Shown here piece after piece: positions 1 through 8,348 of a stretch of DNA of 58,798 bases (position 1 is its first letter; each line of letters opens with the position of its first letter). Both the position numbers and the translations under genes were made by a program. Below the pieces are notes generated by a model. The model saw nothing but the letters and a program-made list of their open reading frames with translations. It had not been told where the DNA came from and did not search any database. Source of the DNA: Caryophanales bacterium UBA1737 (lineage in GTDB: Bacteria > Bacillota_I > Bacilli_A > ML615J-28 > CAG-313); contig DCIB01000007.1 of NCBI GenBank assembly GCA_002315915.1, positions 478-59,275 on the forward strand, in the 5' to 3' direction.

Positions 1-2
1 AT

Positions 3-803
3 GATGCATATAAAAAAGATAAAAGGTTTGCTTTACAAGATTATTTAAAATATGGTGGTATGCCTGGCCTTTTTGAAGAAGAAACTGACTTGGCAAAAGA
101 AAAATACTTAGATAATCTAATGAAGAAAGTATATATAGATGATATAAAAAGGAATATACATACTGATCTTGTTGATGAATTATCGGCAACAGTTGATTCA
201 TTGTGCTCAATTACAGGGAATTTAACAAATCCGTTAAATATGAGCAACTATTTAAAAAGTGAGAAAAAAATAAAAATAGATAATGAAACAGTTACTAGAT
301 TTTTTAAAGGGATTGTAGATGCTTATTTATTTGATCAAGTTAAAAGATTTAATATTCGTGGAAAAGAATATTTAAATACACCTTCAAAATTCTATTGCCA
401 GGATATAGGCCTTAGAAATGTAAGATTAAATTTTAGAGAACCAAATCAAGGTTTTTTAATAGAAAACACTGTATACAATGAACTTGTAACAAGAGGATAT
501 AGGGTAGATGTTGGATTTCTTGAACAAAAAAAGAAAAACAAAGATGGTAAATATGTTTATGTACAATCTGAGGTAGATTTTATAGCAAGGCGTTCAAGTA
601 AAGAATACTATATTCAAATAATGGACGAAATACCTGAAGAAAAACATTTAAACAACGAATATGACGCTTTACTTGCAGTACCTGGTTCATTCAAAAAGAT
701 TATGGTTATTAATAAACCATTGGTATATTATACTAATGATATGGGAATACTCGTAATTTCATTAGAAGATTTTTTGTTAAACATAGACAGTTTAAATCTA
801 TAG
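3..803 (+). CDS. AAA+ ATPase, DUF4143 family, C-terminal part (5' truncated by window edge)
   Basis: The frame is open to the left edge, and the residues before the first ATG (ending in YLKYGG, then MPGLF) belong to the same protein, so the gene starts outside the window. The sequence YGGMPG is typical of the middle of DUF4143-type AAA ATPases. Near the C-terminus a restriction-endonuclease-like segment is visible (SEVDFIARR followed by YYIQI). The ATPase core with its Walker motifs is off the edge. Such proteins are widespread, poorly characterised cytoplasmic ATPases, often patchily distributed and repeated within a genome; a second, complete member lies at 13828-15177. Family assignment is fairly secure and function is unknown. 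Confidence 0.75.
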   Translation, partial: DAYKKDKRFALQDYLKYGGMPGLFEEETDLAKEKYLDNLMKKVYIDDIKRNIHTDLVDELSATVDSLCSITGNLTNPLNMSNYLKSEKKIKIDNETVTRFFKGIVDAYLFDQVKRFNIRGKEYLNTPSKFYCQDIGLRNVRLNFREPNQGFLIENTVYNELVTRGYRVDVGFLEQKKKNKDGKYVYVQSEVDFIARRSSKEYYIQIMDEIPEEKHLNNEYDALLAVPGSFKKIMVINKPLVYYTNDMGILVISLEDFLLNIDSLNL

Positions 804-804
804 T

Positions 805-996
805 ATTTGTGGAGAGAAAGTATATGGTGACATTCTTAAGTTAAAAGAACTATATAATTTATTTTGACCAACAAGAGATATTCCATTTAATGAATTTAAA
901 CAAATATATGCTTTGATTGATGGAAAATCAAACAGTTTGAATCCTATTATTACTTATAAAGTTTATCAATATTGTTGTACAAACTCTGTAATATAA
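805..996 (+). pseudogene. decayed coding remnant interrupted by an in-frame TGA
   Basis: Starting just after the ATPase stop, one frame reads through as protein-like sequence (CGEKVYGDILKLKELYN, then PTRDIPFNEFKQIYALIDG) to a TAA at 994-996. It is interrupted only by a TGA at 865-867. There is no start codon or ribosome site in this frame. The composition resembles real protein, not random AT-rich spacer. Because TGA is a normal stop elsewhere here, the simplest reading is a degraded gene fragment. I do not recognise the family. Confidence 0.4.
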
Positions 997-1086
997 GTTA
1001 TTTGTATCAATAATATAGTTCTTATAAATATTAAAATAATAAGCTCAATACAATAGTTAAAACTATTTTATATAATAAGAATATTA

Positions 1087-1108
1087 AGCATTTAAATAAT
1101 GCTATAAT
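1087..1108 (+). promoter_or_regulatory. possible -10 region with adjacent inverted repeat upstream of the phosphoesterase
   Basis: A TATAAT hexamer lies at 1103-1108, about 37 bases before the phosphoesterase start. An AGCATT/AATGCT inverted repeat (1087-1092 and 1098-1103) abuts it. No good -35 hexamer is visible at the right distance. The rest of the 804-1144 gap holds only the remnant at 805-996 and AT-rich sequence. Confidence 0.3.
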
Positions 1109-1144
1109 AATAATGTAACAATAATTAAAGAAAGGATTAATTTA

Positions 1145-2299
1145 ATGATTATTAAAAGAATTATTGCAGTTGTAATAGTTACTTTAGTAGTAGTATTTTC
1201 TTTTGCAAAATCAGATACAGTAAAATCTGCTGATCATTTAGATGATTATGTATATGAGATGGATTGGAAATCTAACTTTACAATATTACAACTAACTGAT
1301 ATTCATTGGAGTACTGGTTCCAATATTGCTGGTGAAGATACTGGTAGTATGAAGTATATTACAAAAGTAATCAATGAAGCAAAATCACATGCTGGTGGAT
1401 CTATTGATTTAATAGAAGTAACTGGTGATACATTTATGTTATCAACTCCACAAGCAGTTAAAAAGTTTATTGAGTTTATGGAAAGTTTTGAAATACCATA
1501 TGCTATGACATGGGGTAACCATGATAGAGAAGGTAAATATAATCCTAACTGGTTATCTAAACAATTTCTAAATGCAGCTCACTGTGTATATATAGAAGTA
1601 GATAATGATGATGTGCATGAAAGATGTAATTATGTTATTAACTTAAAAGATACAAATAATAAAGTAAAATGGCAAATATTCCACCTAGATTCAGGTGCAT
1701 CATATAGAGAAGGTGCTACAGATCTTGGTCTTACATATGATTATATAAGAGAAGATCAAATTAATTGGTTAAAAGCTGAACATGATAAAGCAAAAACTGA
1801 TTCTAATAGTAGTAATATTCCTAGTATTTGTTATTATCATATAGCTCAAACTGATTATGATACATTATTTAATGATTTACTTGCAGGTGGTAGTAAAGTA
1901 ACTAAGTCTAAATTCTTTAAATTAGAAGGATTTGCAGCAAGTGATTATGCTACTTCTATGAATGATTGCTTTAAAGCAAATAATGTTGTTGCATCATTTA
2001 TTGGACATGCACATGCTAATGACTGGACTTGTACTAATACTGATGGAATTATATATGGTTTAGGTGTTAAAACTGGTACAGAATTATATTATTATCCAGC
2101 ATCATTTGGTATGGGTAAAGATAGCAAAGGTATTGGATGTTATGGTAATATTTCATCTACATATACAGAAGAATTCCAAGTAGTAGGTGCATCTTTAGTC
2201 ACTCTACAAAGTACTTATGCATCATCATTAAAACTAGAACACTTATACTTAAATGAAGTAGAAGGTGCTAATGATTTAATTATATGGGAGACATACTAA
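1145..2299 (+). CDS. exported calcineurin-like metallophosphoesterase
   Basis: The 384-residue protein carries the ordered metal-binding motifs of calcineurin-like phosphoesterases: DIH (52-54), GDT (94-96), GNHD (124-127), an isolated His in YYHIA (231-235) and GHAH (287-290). Residues 1-28 form a basic start and hydrophobic stretch consistent with a signal peptide or N-terminal anchor, so it probably acts outside the membrane. A good ribosome site (AAAGGA) precedes the ATG. The stop is followed after one base by a membrane protein gene, suggesting co-expression. The substrate cannot be read from sequence; Dcr2/purple-acid-phosphatase-like enzymes hydrolysing phosphomonoesters or nucleotides are the nearest general group. 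Confidence 0.85.
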   Translation: MIIKRIIAVVIVTLVVVFSFAKSDTVKSADHLDDYVYEMDWKSNFTILQLTDIHWSTGSNIAGEDTGSMKYITKVINEAKSHAGGSIDLIEVTGDTFMLSTPQAVKKFIEFMESFEIPYAMTWGNHDREGKYNPNWLSKQFLNAAHCVYIEVDNDDVHERCNYVINLKDTNNKVKWQIFHLDSGASYREGATDLGLTYDYIREDQINWLKAEHDKAKTDSNSSNIPSICYYHIAQTDYDTLFNDLLAGGSKVTKSKFFKLEGFAASDYATSMNDCFKANNVVASFIGHAHANDWTCTNTDGIIYGLGVKTGTELYYYPASFGMGKDSKGIGCYGNISSTYTEEFQVVGASLVTLQSTYASSLKLEHLYLNEVEGANDLIIWETY

Positions 2300-2300
2300 T

Positions 2301-3266
2301 ATGCTAAAGGATTTATTATTAAAAGAAAACAGAAATGTTAGTATGATGAATAAAGACGCAAAGAAAGAAAGAATGTTCTACATGATTTTATTCTTTGTAG
2401 TATATACTCTTGCAGCATTTTCAATGTTTGAATTCATGTATGAATTATGTAATATTATTGGTTGTATAGTATCTGGTACTCCATCTGAAGCTATTAAAGA
2501 ATTAATAAGAGTACTTCCAATGATGCTTACAACTGCAACATTTATTCTAATATGTGTATTTACACATAATGCATATGTTGCAGTTTCAGCTGATGCTAGA
2601 AAACATATATGGAAGAAAAATAGTATTGCAGTAATTGTACTTGCAGTAATAATGTTTTTATACATTATTGTTCAATATATTACAGGTTTATTTAAATTTG
2701 TATCTGGTGGACCAACACTACTATATCCATTTGATATCTTATTATTATCTTGTGGCTTTATAGCATTTGGATATTTTGGATTAAAATATGTTAAAGTATT
2801 AGAAACAAAGAAAACATTATTACCATTTGGACCTAAAGTAAAAGGTATTACTAAAGTATTTATGGTAATATCATTTATGATTGCATTATTCTCTAGTGCA
2901 GCAATATTCTATTCAACATATGTAATGGACTGGGCACATGGTAACTTATTTTATAATTTTATGTTGATAGCAGCATTTGGTTGTGCCGTACTTCAATTCT
3001 TCATGTATAAACTTGTTTATTGCGAAGCAAAGAACGAATTCAAAGTGCCAGCTACCAACAAACTTGGTTTAAAGTTACTAATATTTAATGTATGTATTTT
3101 TGCATTATACTTAGTTTCTGTAGAAGTAGAAAATGAAGCACCTAATCTAAACGCATTTGGATTATTACCAATTGAGTTTACTGCATCATTTAATGCTTTC
3201 TTACCATTATTTGGATTAAATAATATTGTTGCTCCACTTGTCGCAACATTAAGAAAGAAGAAATAA
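2301..3266 (+). CDS. polytopic membrane protein of unknown function
   Basis: This 321-residue protein has about eight strongly hydrophobic segments (roughly residues 28-50, 68-90, 112-135, 145-165, 185-207, 217-235, 255-272 and 287-310) and ends in a basic RKKK tail, consistent with a cytoplasmic C-terminus. It begins one base after the phosphoesterase stop and is followed by a strong terminator, so the two form a two-gene operon. Two paired Cys/acidic clusters are visible but no family motif is recognised. A membrane partner for the exported phosphatase is an inference from position only. Confidence 0.7.
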   Translation: MLKDLLLKENRNVSMMNKDAKKERMFYMILFFVVYTLAAFSMFEFMYELCNIIGCIVSGTPSEAIKELIRVLPMMLTTATFILICVFTHNAYVAVSADARKHIWKKNSIAVIVLAVIMFLYIIVQYITGLFKFVSGGPTLLYPFDILLLSCGFIAFGYFGLKYVKVLETKKTLLPFGPKVKGITKVFMVISFMIALFSSAAIFYSTYVMDWAHGNLFYNFMLIAAFGCAVLQFFMYKLVYCEAKNEFKVPATNKLGLKLLIFNVCIFALYLVSVEVENEAPNLNAFGLLPIEFTASFNAFLPLFGLNNIVAPLVATLRKKK

Positions 3267-3271
3267 AAACA

Positions 3272-3309
3272 AGACACACTATTAGCTTTACTAATAGTGT
3301 GTCTTTTTA
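3272..3309 (+). terminator. intrinsic terminator
   Basis: A perfect 14-bp stem (AGACACACTATTAG at 3272-3285, complement at 3291-3304) with a 5-base loop is followed by a T-run, directly after the membrane protein stop. Confidence 0.9.
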
Positions 3310-3466
3310 TTGAATATTTATTTAACTTATAGTAACAATTTTTTTGTATTTATTAGTTTGTTGAAATTTTTTTAAAAAATAATACTTAATTTATTATATA
3401 GGTAATATTTGTTAGATAAAAAAATAAAAAGTAAATGTTTTCAATATTTCATTAATTCTATATGAA

Positions 3467-3495
3467 TTGAAAAATATGATTATTTTTAATATAAT
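3467..3495 (+). promoter_or_regulatory. sigma-70-type promoter for hpt operon
   Basis: TTGAAA (3467-3472), a 17-base spacer and TATAAT (3490-3495) lie 37 bases before the hpt start. The -35 box falls in the right half of an imperfect inverted repeat (TTTTCAAT at 3438-3445, ATTGAAAA at 3466-3473), which could be an operator; that part is speculative. Confidence 0.75.
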
Positions 3496-3532
3496 AATTA
3501 TGGTAAATATAAGACCAAATAAGGAGATCTAA

Positions 3533-4096
3533 ATGAAGAAATTATTAGTTTCAGAACAAGAAATTAAAGAAATTTGTGCTCGTATTGGTAAAGAAATTAC
3601 TGATAAATTTATTGGTGATGAAAATCCACCTATTATAATTGGAGTATTAAAAGGTGCTGCACCTTTTATGATGGATTTGATTAAAGAAATTAAATGTTTC
3701 GTTGAACTTGACTTTGTTCAATATAGTTCTTATCAAAGAACTAAATCCACAGGTGTAGTAGTAATGAAAAAAGATATTTCAACTGATATTAAAGGAAGAA
3801 ATGTAATTATTGTAGAAGATATAGTTGATACAGGAAAAACTTTTGCTAAAATGGTTGAATATTTACATACATATGAACCATTACATATTTATACATGTAC
3901 ACTACTTGATAAAAAAGCTCGTAGAGAAGTTGAATTTGAATGTGACTTTGTAGGAAAAGAAATACCAAATTATTTTGTATATGGATATGGTCTAGATTAT
4001 CTAGAATATTTTAGAAATACAAAAGAAATATATTATATAGATGATGAAAAAATAATAATTGATGAATTAAATAATAAGAAAGAGTGGAATTACTAA
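3533..4096 (+). CDS. hpt: hypoxanthine phosphoribosyltransferase
   Basis: The enzyme converts hypoxanthine or guanine plus PRPP to IMP or GMP in cytoplasmic purine salvage. The 187-residue length matches the family. The PRPP loop is clear (VIIVEDIVDTGKTF, residues 91-104, with the acidic pair E95-D96), as is the LKGA pyrophosphate-binding segment (39-42). A GGAG ribosome site precedes the ATG and a consensus promoter lies just upstream. Its stop overlaps the start of a uridine kinase (TAATG), linking purine and pyrimidine salvage in one transcript. Confidence 0.93.
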   Translation: MKKLLVSEQEIKEICARIGKEITDKFIGDENPPIIIGVLKGAAPFMMDLIKEIKCFVELDFVQYSSYQRTKSTGVVVMKKDISTDIKGRNVIIVEDIVDTGKTFAKMVEYLHTYEPLHIYTCTLLDKKARREVEFECDFVGKEIPNYFVYGYGLDYLEYFRNTKEIYYIDDEKIIIDELNNKKEWNY

Positions 4097-4719
4097 TGCG
4101 TCCTATTATTATTGCAATCGCAGGTGGATCTGCATCAGGTAAAACTACTGTTATAAAAGAAATTATTGAACGTTTAGATAATGATATGGAAATAACCCTT
4201 ATTTCCCAAGATGATTATTATAAAGATTTAACAAATGTATCTATGGAAGATAGAGCATTAGTTAATTATGATCATCCTGATAGTTTTGATAATGAATTAT
4301 TAAAACAAAATCTAATGGATTTAATATCCGGTAAAGATATATTAAAACCAGTATGGGATTATAAAATTCATAATAGAAAAGATACTTGGGAAAAAGTATC
4401 ACCTACTAAGATTATTGTAATAGAAGGAATCTTAGTATTACAAAATGAAATGATTAGAAATTTAGCAGATATTAAAATATTTGTTAAATGTGATGAAGAT
4501 TTAAGATTTATAAGAAGACTTCAACGAGATATTAAAGAACGTGGAAGAACGGTTGATTCTGTTATTAAACAATATTTATCTACAGTTAAACCAATGTTTA
4601 ATACATATGTTAGACCATCTAGTATGGCAGCAGATATTATCATACCTAATGATAATAAACATGATGTTGGAGTAGATTTCTTAGTATCAAGAATAAAAGA
4701 TATATTAAAAAATAATTAA
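4096..4719 (+). CDS. udk: uridine/cytidine kinase, paralogue 1
   Basis: It phosphorylates uridine or cytidine to the monophosphate using a nucleoside triphosphate. The P-loop GGSASGKT spans residues 10-17, followed by SQDDYYK, NYDHPDSFD and the C-terminal RPSSMAADIII segment typical of Udk. A GTG at 4084 is in frame, but the ATG at 4096 is preferred: it gives the same N-terminus as the neighbouring paralogue and overlaps the hpt stop. Residue 92 keeps the His matching human UCK2 His117, while the Tyr112 position is Trp87. The next gene is a close paralogue, indicating tandem duplication. Confidence 0.88.
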   Translation: MRPIIIAIAGGSASGKTTVIKEIIERLDNDMEITLISQDDYYKDLTNVSMEDRALVNYDHPDSFDNELLKQNLMDLISGKDILKPVWDYKIHNRKDTWEKVSPTKIIVIEGILVLQNEMIRNLADIKIFVKCDEDLRFIRRLQRDIKERGRTVDSVIKQYLSTVKPMFNTYVRPSSMAADIIIPNDNKHDVGVDFLVSRIKDILKNN

Positions 4720-4741
4720 TAAATGAATTAGGAATAGTTAT

Positions 4742-5362
4742 ATGAAACCAATTATTATTGCAATAGCAGGTGGATCAGCATCTGGTAAAACATCTGTTAT
4801 AAAAGAATTATTAGAAAGACTTCATTATAATGATGATGTAACAGTCATCTCTCAAGATGACTATTACAAACATTATGATAATGTTCCATTTGAAACACGT
4901 ATTACATATAACTATGATTCTCCTGATAGTTTTGATAATTGTTTGCTTGTAAATCATCTACAAGAATTACTAAAAGGTAATAGTGTATTAAAACCAATTT
5001 ATGATTATACAATATTTAATAGAAGTGGTAAATTTGAAGAAGTTAAATCTACTAGACTAATTATTGTTGAAGGAATAATGGTTTTACAATCTAAAGAAAT
5101 AAGAGATTTAGCAGATATTAAAATATTTGTTAAATGTGATGAAGATTTAAGATTTATACGTAGACTTAATCGAGATATTAATGAACGTGGAAGAAGTGTT
5201 GACTCTGTTATAAATCAATATTTAAAGACAGTAAAACCAATGTTTAATGAATATATTAGACCTTCTGCATCTTATGCAGATATCATTATTCAAAATGATC
5301 AAAAACATGATGTTGCGGTAGATTTTTTAGTATCTAGAGTAAAAGATATATTAGATTTATAA
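4742..5362 (+). CDS. uridine/cytidine kinase-like, paralogue 2
   Basis: This 206-residue protein is very similar along its full length to the gene just upstream: P-loop at 10-17, SQDDYYK, CDEDLRFIRRL and KDIL end. It therefore arose by tandem duplication. It differs in the nucleoside pocket: the NYDHP motif reads NYDSP (Ser60), and the His expected after PIYDY is Phe92, while Tyr87 is retained. In characterised enzymes that His contacts the pyrimidine base and governs uridine versus cytidine use. A changed substrate is therefore plausible, although catalytic motifs are intact. Confidence 0.8.
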   Translation: MKPIIIAIAGGSASGKTSVIKELLERLHYNDDVTVISQDDYYKHYDNVPFETRITYNYDSPDSFDNCLLVNHLQELLKGNSVLKPIYDYTIFNRSGKFEEVKSTRLIIVEGIMVLQSKEIRDLADIKIFVKCDEDLRFIRRLNRDINERGRSVDSVINQYLKTVKPMFNEYIRPSASYADIIIQNDQKHDVAVDFLVSRVKDILDL

Positions 5363-5378
5363 AAGGATATAAATTATT

Positions 5379-6800
5379 ATGAAAAATTATGATTGTATAA
5401 TAGTTGGAGCAGGACCTAATGGATATTTTCTTGCATATGAATTATCTAAAAAAAATCCATCATTAAAAGTATTATTAATAGATAAAGGACGTTCTATCGA
5501 AAAAAGAAGATGTCCAGTATTAGAACATAAATTAGATAAATGTCCAGTTAATAAAAACGGTCATCAAGAATGCTATCCTCATTGTTCAATAACAGATGGA
5601 TTTGGAGGAGCAGGAGCATATTCTGATGGTAAATTTAATATAACTACTGAATTTGGTGGCTGGATGGCTGATTATTTATCTAAAGATGATTTATTAGATT
5701 TAATTAATTATGTAGATGATATAAACCTATCCTTTGGTGCAACAAAAGTTGTAACTGACCCAAATACTCCTAAAGTAAAAGAAATAGAACATCTTGCAAT
5801 GAGTTATGGAGTAAAACTTTTACGTAGCAAAGTACGTCACTTAGGAACAGAAGAAAACTTTAAAATATTAACAAATATCTTAAATTATTTAAAAGATAAA
5901 GTAGATATTATGTTTGAAACTAAAGTTAAAGATATTATTGTAGATAATAATGAAGTTAAAGGTGTAATACTTGATAATGATGAAATTATTAATTCTACAT
6001 ATGTCGTACTAGGAGTAGGAAGAGAAGGATCACTTTGGCTTAAACAAACATTAGAAAAGAATAATGTTATAATGCATCAAAATAATGTTGATATAGGTGT
6101 AAGAGTAGAATGTCCTAACCTTGTAATGGAAGAAATTAATAATAATTTATATGAAGGAAAATTCTTATATTCAACATCAGTTGGTATGATGGTTAGAACA
6201 TTCTGTTCTAACCCAGGAGGCCATGTCGTTGTTGAAAATAACGATGGTATTATTAATGTTAATGGACATTCATATAACTCATCAAGTTTACAAAGCGAAA
6301 ATACTAACTTTGCATTACTAGTATCACATTCATTTGATGAACCATTCCATGAATCAAATGAATATGCATCACGTGTATCAAAATTAGCTAATGAATTATC
6401 ATGTGGATCAGTTATTGTACAAAGATTTGGTGATATATTAATGAATAGAAGATCAACAGAAAAACGTATTGCGGATGGTTTTGTAAAACCTACATTAAAA
6501 GAAGCAATACCTGGTGATTTATCTTTAGTATTACCATATAAAACAATGCAATCAATTATTGAAATGATAAAAGTATTAGATAATATTACACCAGGTATTG
6601 CAACAGAACATACTTTATTATATGGAGTTGAGGCTAAATATTATTCAGCTCATCCAGAAATTACAAATGAATTTGAAATAAAAAATATTAAAAATTTATT
6701 TGTAGGTGGTGATGGAGCAGGAATAACTAGAGGTCTTGCTCAAGCTGGAGCATGTGGTGTTTATATTGCTAGAAACATTTTAAAGAAAGAAAGTGAATAA
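5379..6800 (+). CDS. FAD-dependent dehydrogenase-like flavoprotein (COG2509 type)
   Basis: The 473-residue protein begins with a dinucleotide-binding GAGPNG (residues 10-15). It continues with the FGGAGAYSDGKFN segment characteristic of uncharacterised COG2509 flavoproteins and ends with a second FAD-contacting stretch (FVGGDGAGITRG, about 440-451). A cluster of Cys residues near positions 48-72 (RRCPVLE, DKCPV, ECYPHC) could bind metal or act in redox chemistry. The substrate is unknown in the family. It is separated by two bases from the CofE-like ligase, so the two are probably translated together and may share a pathway. Confidence 0.8.
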   Translation: MKNYDCIIVGAGPNGYFLAYELSKKNPSLKVLLIDKGRSIEKRRCPVLEHKLDKCPVNKNGHQECYPHCSITDGFGGAGAYSDGKFNITTEFGGWMADYLSKDDLLDLINYVDDINLSFGATKVVTDPNTPKVKEIEHLAMSYGVKLLRSKVRHLGTEENFKILTNILNYLKDKVDIMFETKVKDIIVDNNEVKGVILDNDEIINSTYVVLGVGREGSLWLKQTLEKNNVIMHQNNVDIGVRVECPNLVMEEINNNLYEGKFLYSTSVGMMVRTFCSNPGGHVVVENNDGIINVNGHSYNSSSLQSENTNFALLVSHSFDEPFHESNEYASRVSKLANELSCGSVIVQRFGDILMNRRSTEKRIADGFVKPTLKEAIPGDLSLVLPYKTMQSIIEMIKVLDNITPGIATEHTLLYGVEAKYYSAHPEITNEFEIKNIKNLFVGGDGAGITRGLAQAGACGVYIARNILKKESE

Positions 6801-6802
6801 TT

Positions 6803-7996
6803 ATGTCTAGATGTGTAGGAACTCAAGTTCGTGGAATCAGACTACCAATTATAAAAGAAGGAGATAATTTAGTAAAAGAAGTAGTATCATCTGTAATTGA
6901 TGCATCTATATCTGAAAACTTTAGTTTTCATGATAAAGATGTTATTGCAATAACTGAATCAGTTGTTGCGAGATGTCAAGGAAACTATTGTACAGTAGAT
7001 GATATAGCAACTGATATTAAAAATAAATTTAATACTGATACTATTGGTGTAATATTTCCAATATTATCTCGTAATAGATTTGCTATATTATTAAGAGGAA
7101 TAGCTCGTGCTACAAAAAAAATATATTTAATGTTATCATATCCATCTGATGAAGTAGGTAATTCACTTGTATCGTTAGATAAAATAGATGAAGAAAATAT
7201 TAATCCATATTCTGATGTTTTAAATATTGATGAATATAGAAAACATTTTGGATATGAAAAACATGTATTTACAGGTGTAGATTATGTAGAATATTATGAA
7301 TCTTTAATTAAAGAAGAAGGATCAAGTGTTGAATTTGTTTTTGCTAATCAAGCAAAAACAATTCTAAACTATACAAAAGATGTTTTATGTTGTGATATTC
7401 ATTCTAGAAAAAGAACTAAAAGAATTTTAAAAGAATTAGGTGGAAATGTAATACTTGGTTTAGATGATATAATGACTTCATCGATAAATGGATCTGGATT
7501 TAATAAAAATTATGGTTTACTTGGTTCTAATAAATCAACTGAATCGAAAGTTAAATTATTTCCAAGAGATGCAGAACAACTAGTATTAGATATTCAAAAA
7601 GAAATGTTTGATAAAACTTCTAAACATATAGAAGTAATGGTTTATGGAGATGGAGCATTTAAAGATCCTCAAGGACATATTTGGGAACTTGCAGATCCTA
7701 TTGTATCACCATTTCATACTGATGGATTAAATGGTACACCTAATGAATTAAAACTAAAATATTTAGCTGATAATGAATATAAAAATCTTACAGGTGAAGA
7801 ACTAAAAGATGCTATAAAAAATAAAATAGCAAATAAAGACTCTAATTTAAAAGGATCTATGGCTACACAAGGAACTACACCTCGTCAAATAACTGATTTA
7901 CTTGGTTCTTTATGTGATTTAACAAGTGGATCTGGAGATAAAGGAACTCCTGTAGTATTAGTTCAAGGTTACTTTGATAATTATACAAATGAATAA
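6803..7996 (+). CDS. CofE-like (coenzyme F420 gamma-glutamyl ligase family) protein
   Basis: The 397-residue sequence opens with GTQVRGIRLPIIKEGD and has VIAITESVVARCQGN and GDGAFKDPQGHIWELADP. This pattern matches the F420-0:gamma-glutamyl ligase-like proteins seen in many Firmicutes that lack F420. Archaeal CofE adds glutamate to F420-0 using GTP; here no other F420 gene is visible, so the true acceptor is unknown. It follows the COG2509 flavoprotein with two bases between stop and start, and a terminator begins at its stop codon. Family placement is probable and reaction is inferred only in type. Confidence 0.72.
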   Translation: MSRCVGTQVRGIRLPIIKEGDNLVKEVVSSVIDASISENFSFHDKDVIAITESVVARCQGNYCTVDDIATDIKNKFNTDTIGVIFPILSRNRFAILLRGIARATKKIYLMLSYPSDEVGNSLVSLDKIDEENINPYSDVLNIDEYRKHFGYEKHVFTGVDYVEYYESLIKEEGSSVEFVFANQAKTILNYTKDVLCCDIHSRKRTKRILKELGGNVILGLDDIMTSSINGSGFNKNYGLLGSNKSTESKVKLFPRDAEQLVLDIQKEMFDKTSKHIEVMVYGDGAFKDPQGHIWELADPIVSPFHTDGLNGTPNELKLKYLADNEYKNLTGEELKDAIKNKIANKDSNLKGSMATQGTTPRQITDLLGSLCDLTSGSGDKGTPVVLVQGYFDNYTNE

Positions 7997-8030
7997 TGTA
8001 CTATTAAAATAGTACATTTTTATTTTTTTA
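7996..8030 (+). terminator. intrinsic terminator after the CofE-like gene
   Basis: A 9-bp stem (ATGTACTAT, 7996-8004; complement 8009-8017) with a 4-base loop is followed by a long T-rich run. Confidence 0.7.
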
Positions 8031-8040
8031 TAATTAAATA

Positions 8041-8102
8041 GTACAAAATAATAATATAATTCGTACAAAATACTTGACAATTTTGTACATTTATATTATA
8101 AT
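8041..8102 (+). promoter_or_regulatory. toxin-antitoxin promoter with GTACAAAA operator-like repeats
   Basis: TTGACA (8074-8079), a 17-base spacer and TATAAT (8097-8102) make a near-perfect promoter. GTACAAAA occurs at 8041-8048 and 8063-8070, and its inverse TTTTGTAC at 8081-8088. The second and third copies form an inverted repeat centred on the -35 box. This is the expected place for autorepression by a Phd-type antitoxin or toxin-antitoxin complex; binding itself is inferred. Confidence 0.75.
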
Positions 8103-8132
8103 TAAAATACAGAAAAATAAGGAGTATTTAAT

Positions 8133-8348
8133 ATGTCAATAACAGCAACTGAATTGAAAGAAAACTTAAGCAAGTATCTTAATTTGTCGTTAACAGAAGA
8201 CGTTTATATTACAAAAAACGGTAAGATAATTAGTAAACTTACTAATCCTTTTCAAGAAAGAATAGAAATTGCTAAGTCATTAATTGGTTCTATTCCAAAT
8301 ACAATTACACTTGAACAAGCTTTAGATGAAAGAATTAAAAAATTATGA
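8133..8348 (+). CDS. Phd/YefM-family antitoxin
   Basis: The 71-residue protein begins MSITATELKENLSKYLN and continues DVYITKNGKIISKLTNP, the N-terminal DNA-binding fold of Phd/YefM antitoxins. The short charged C-terminus would wrap the toxin. It has a strong GGAG ribosome site and the best promoter in the region. Its stop overlaps the PIN-domain gene by four bases (ATGA), giving translational coupling. It should neutralise the toxin and repress its own promoter through the GTACAAAA repeats, as is usual for such antitoxins. Confidence 0.85.
   Translation: MSITATELKENLSKYLNLSLTEDVYITKNGKIISKLTNPFQERIEIAKSLIGSIPNTITLEQALDERIKKL

Noticed and set aside
60..803. Gene start at the first ATG (position 60) of the left-edge ATPase
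   Set aside because: The frame upstream is open to the edge and encodes family-like residues (YLKYGG before MPG), so the gene is truncated, not short.
865..867. TGA read as tryptophan (recoding)
   Set aside because: TGA terminates several real genes here and Trp is written TGG, so a decayed gene is simpler.
4084..4095. GTG start for the first uridine kinase
   Set aside because: It would add four residues absent from the paralogue; the ATG at 4096 overlaps the hpt stop in the usual coupled way.
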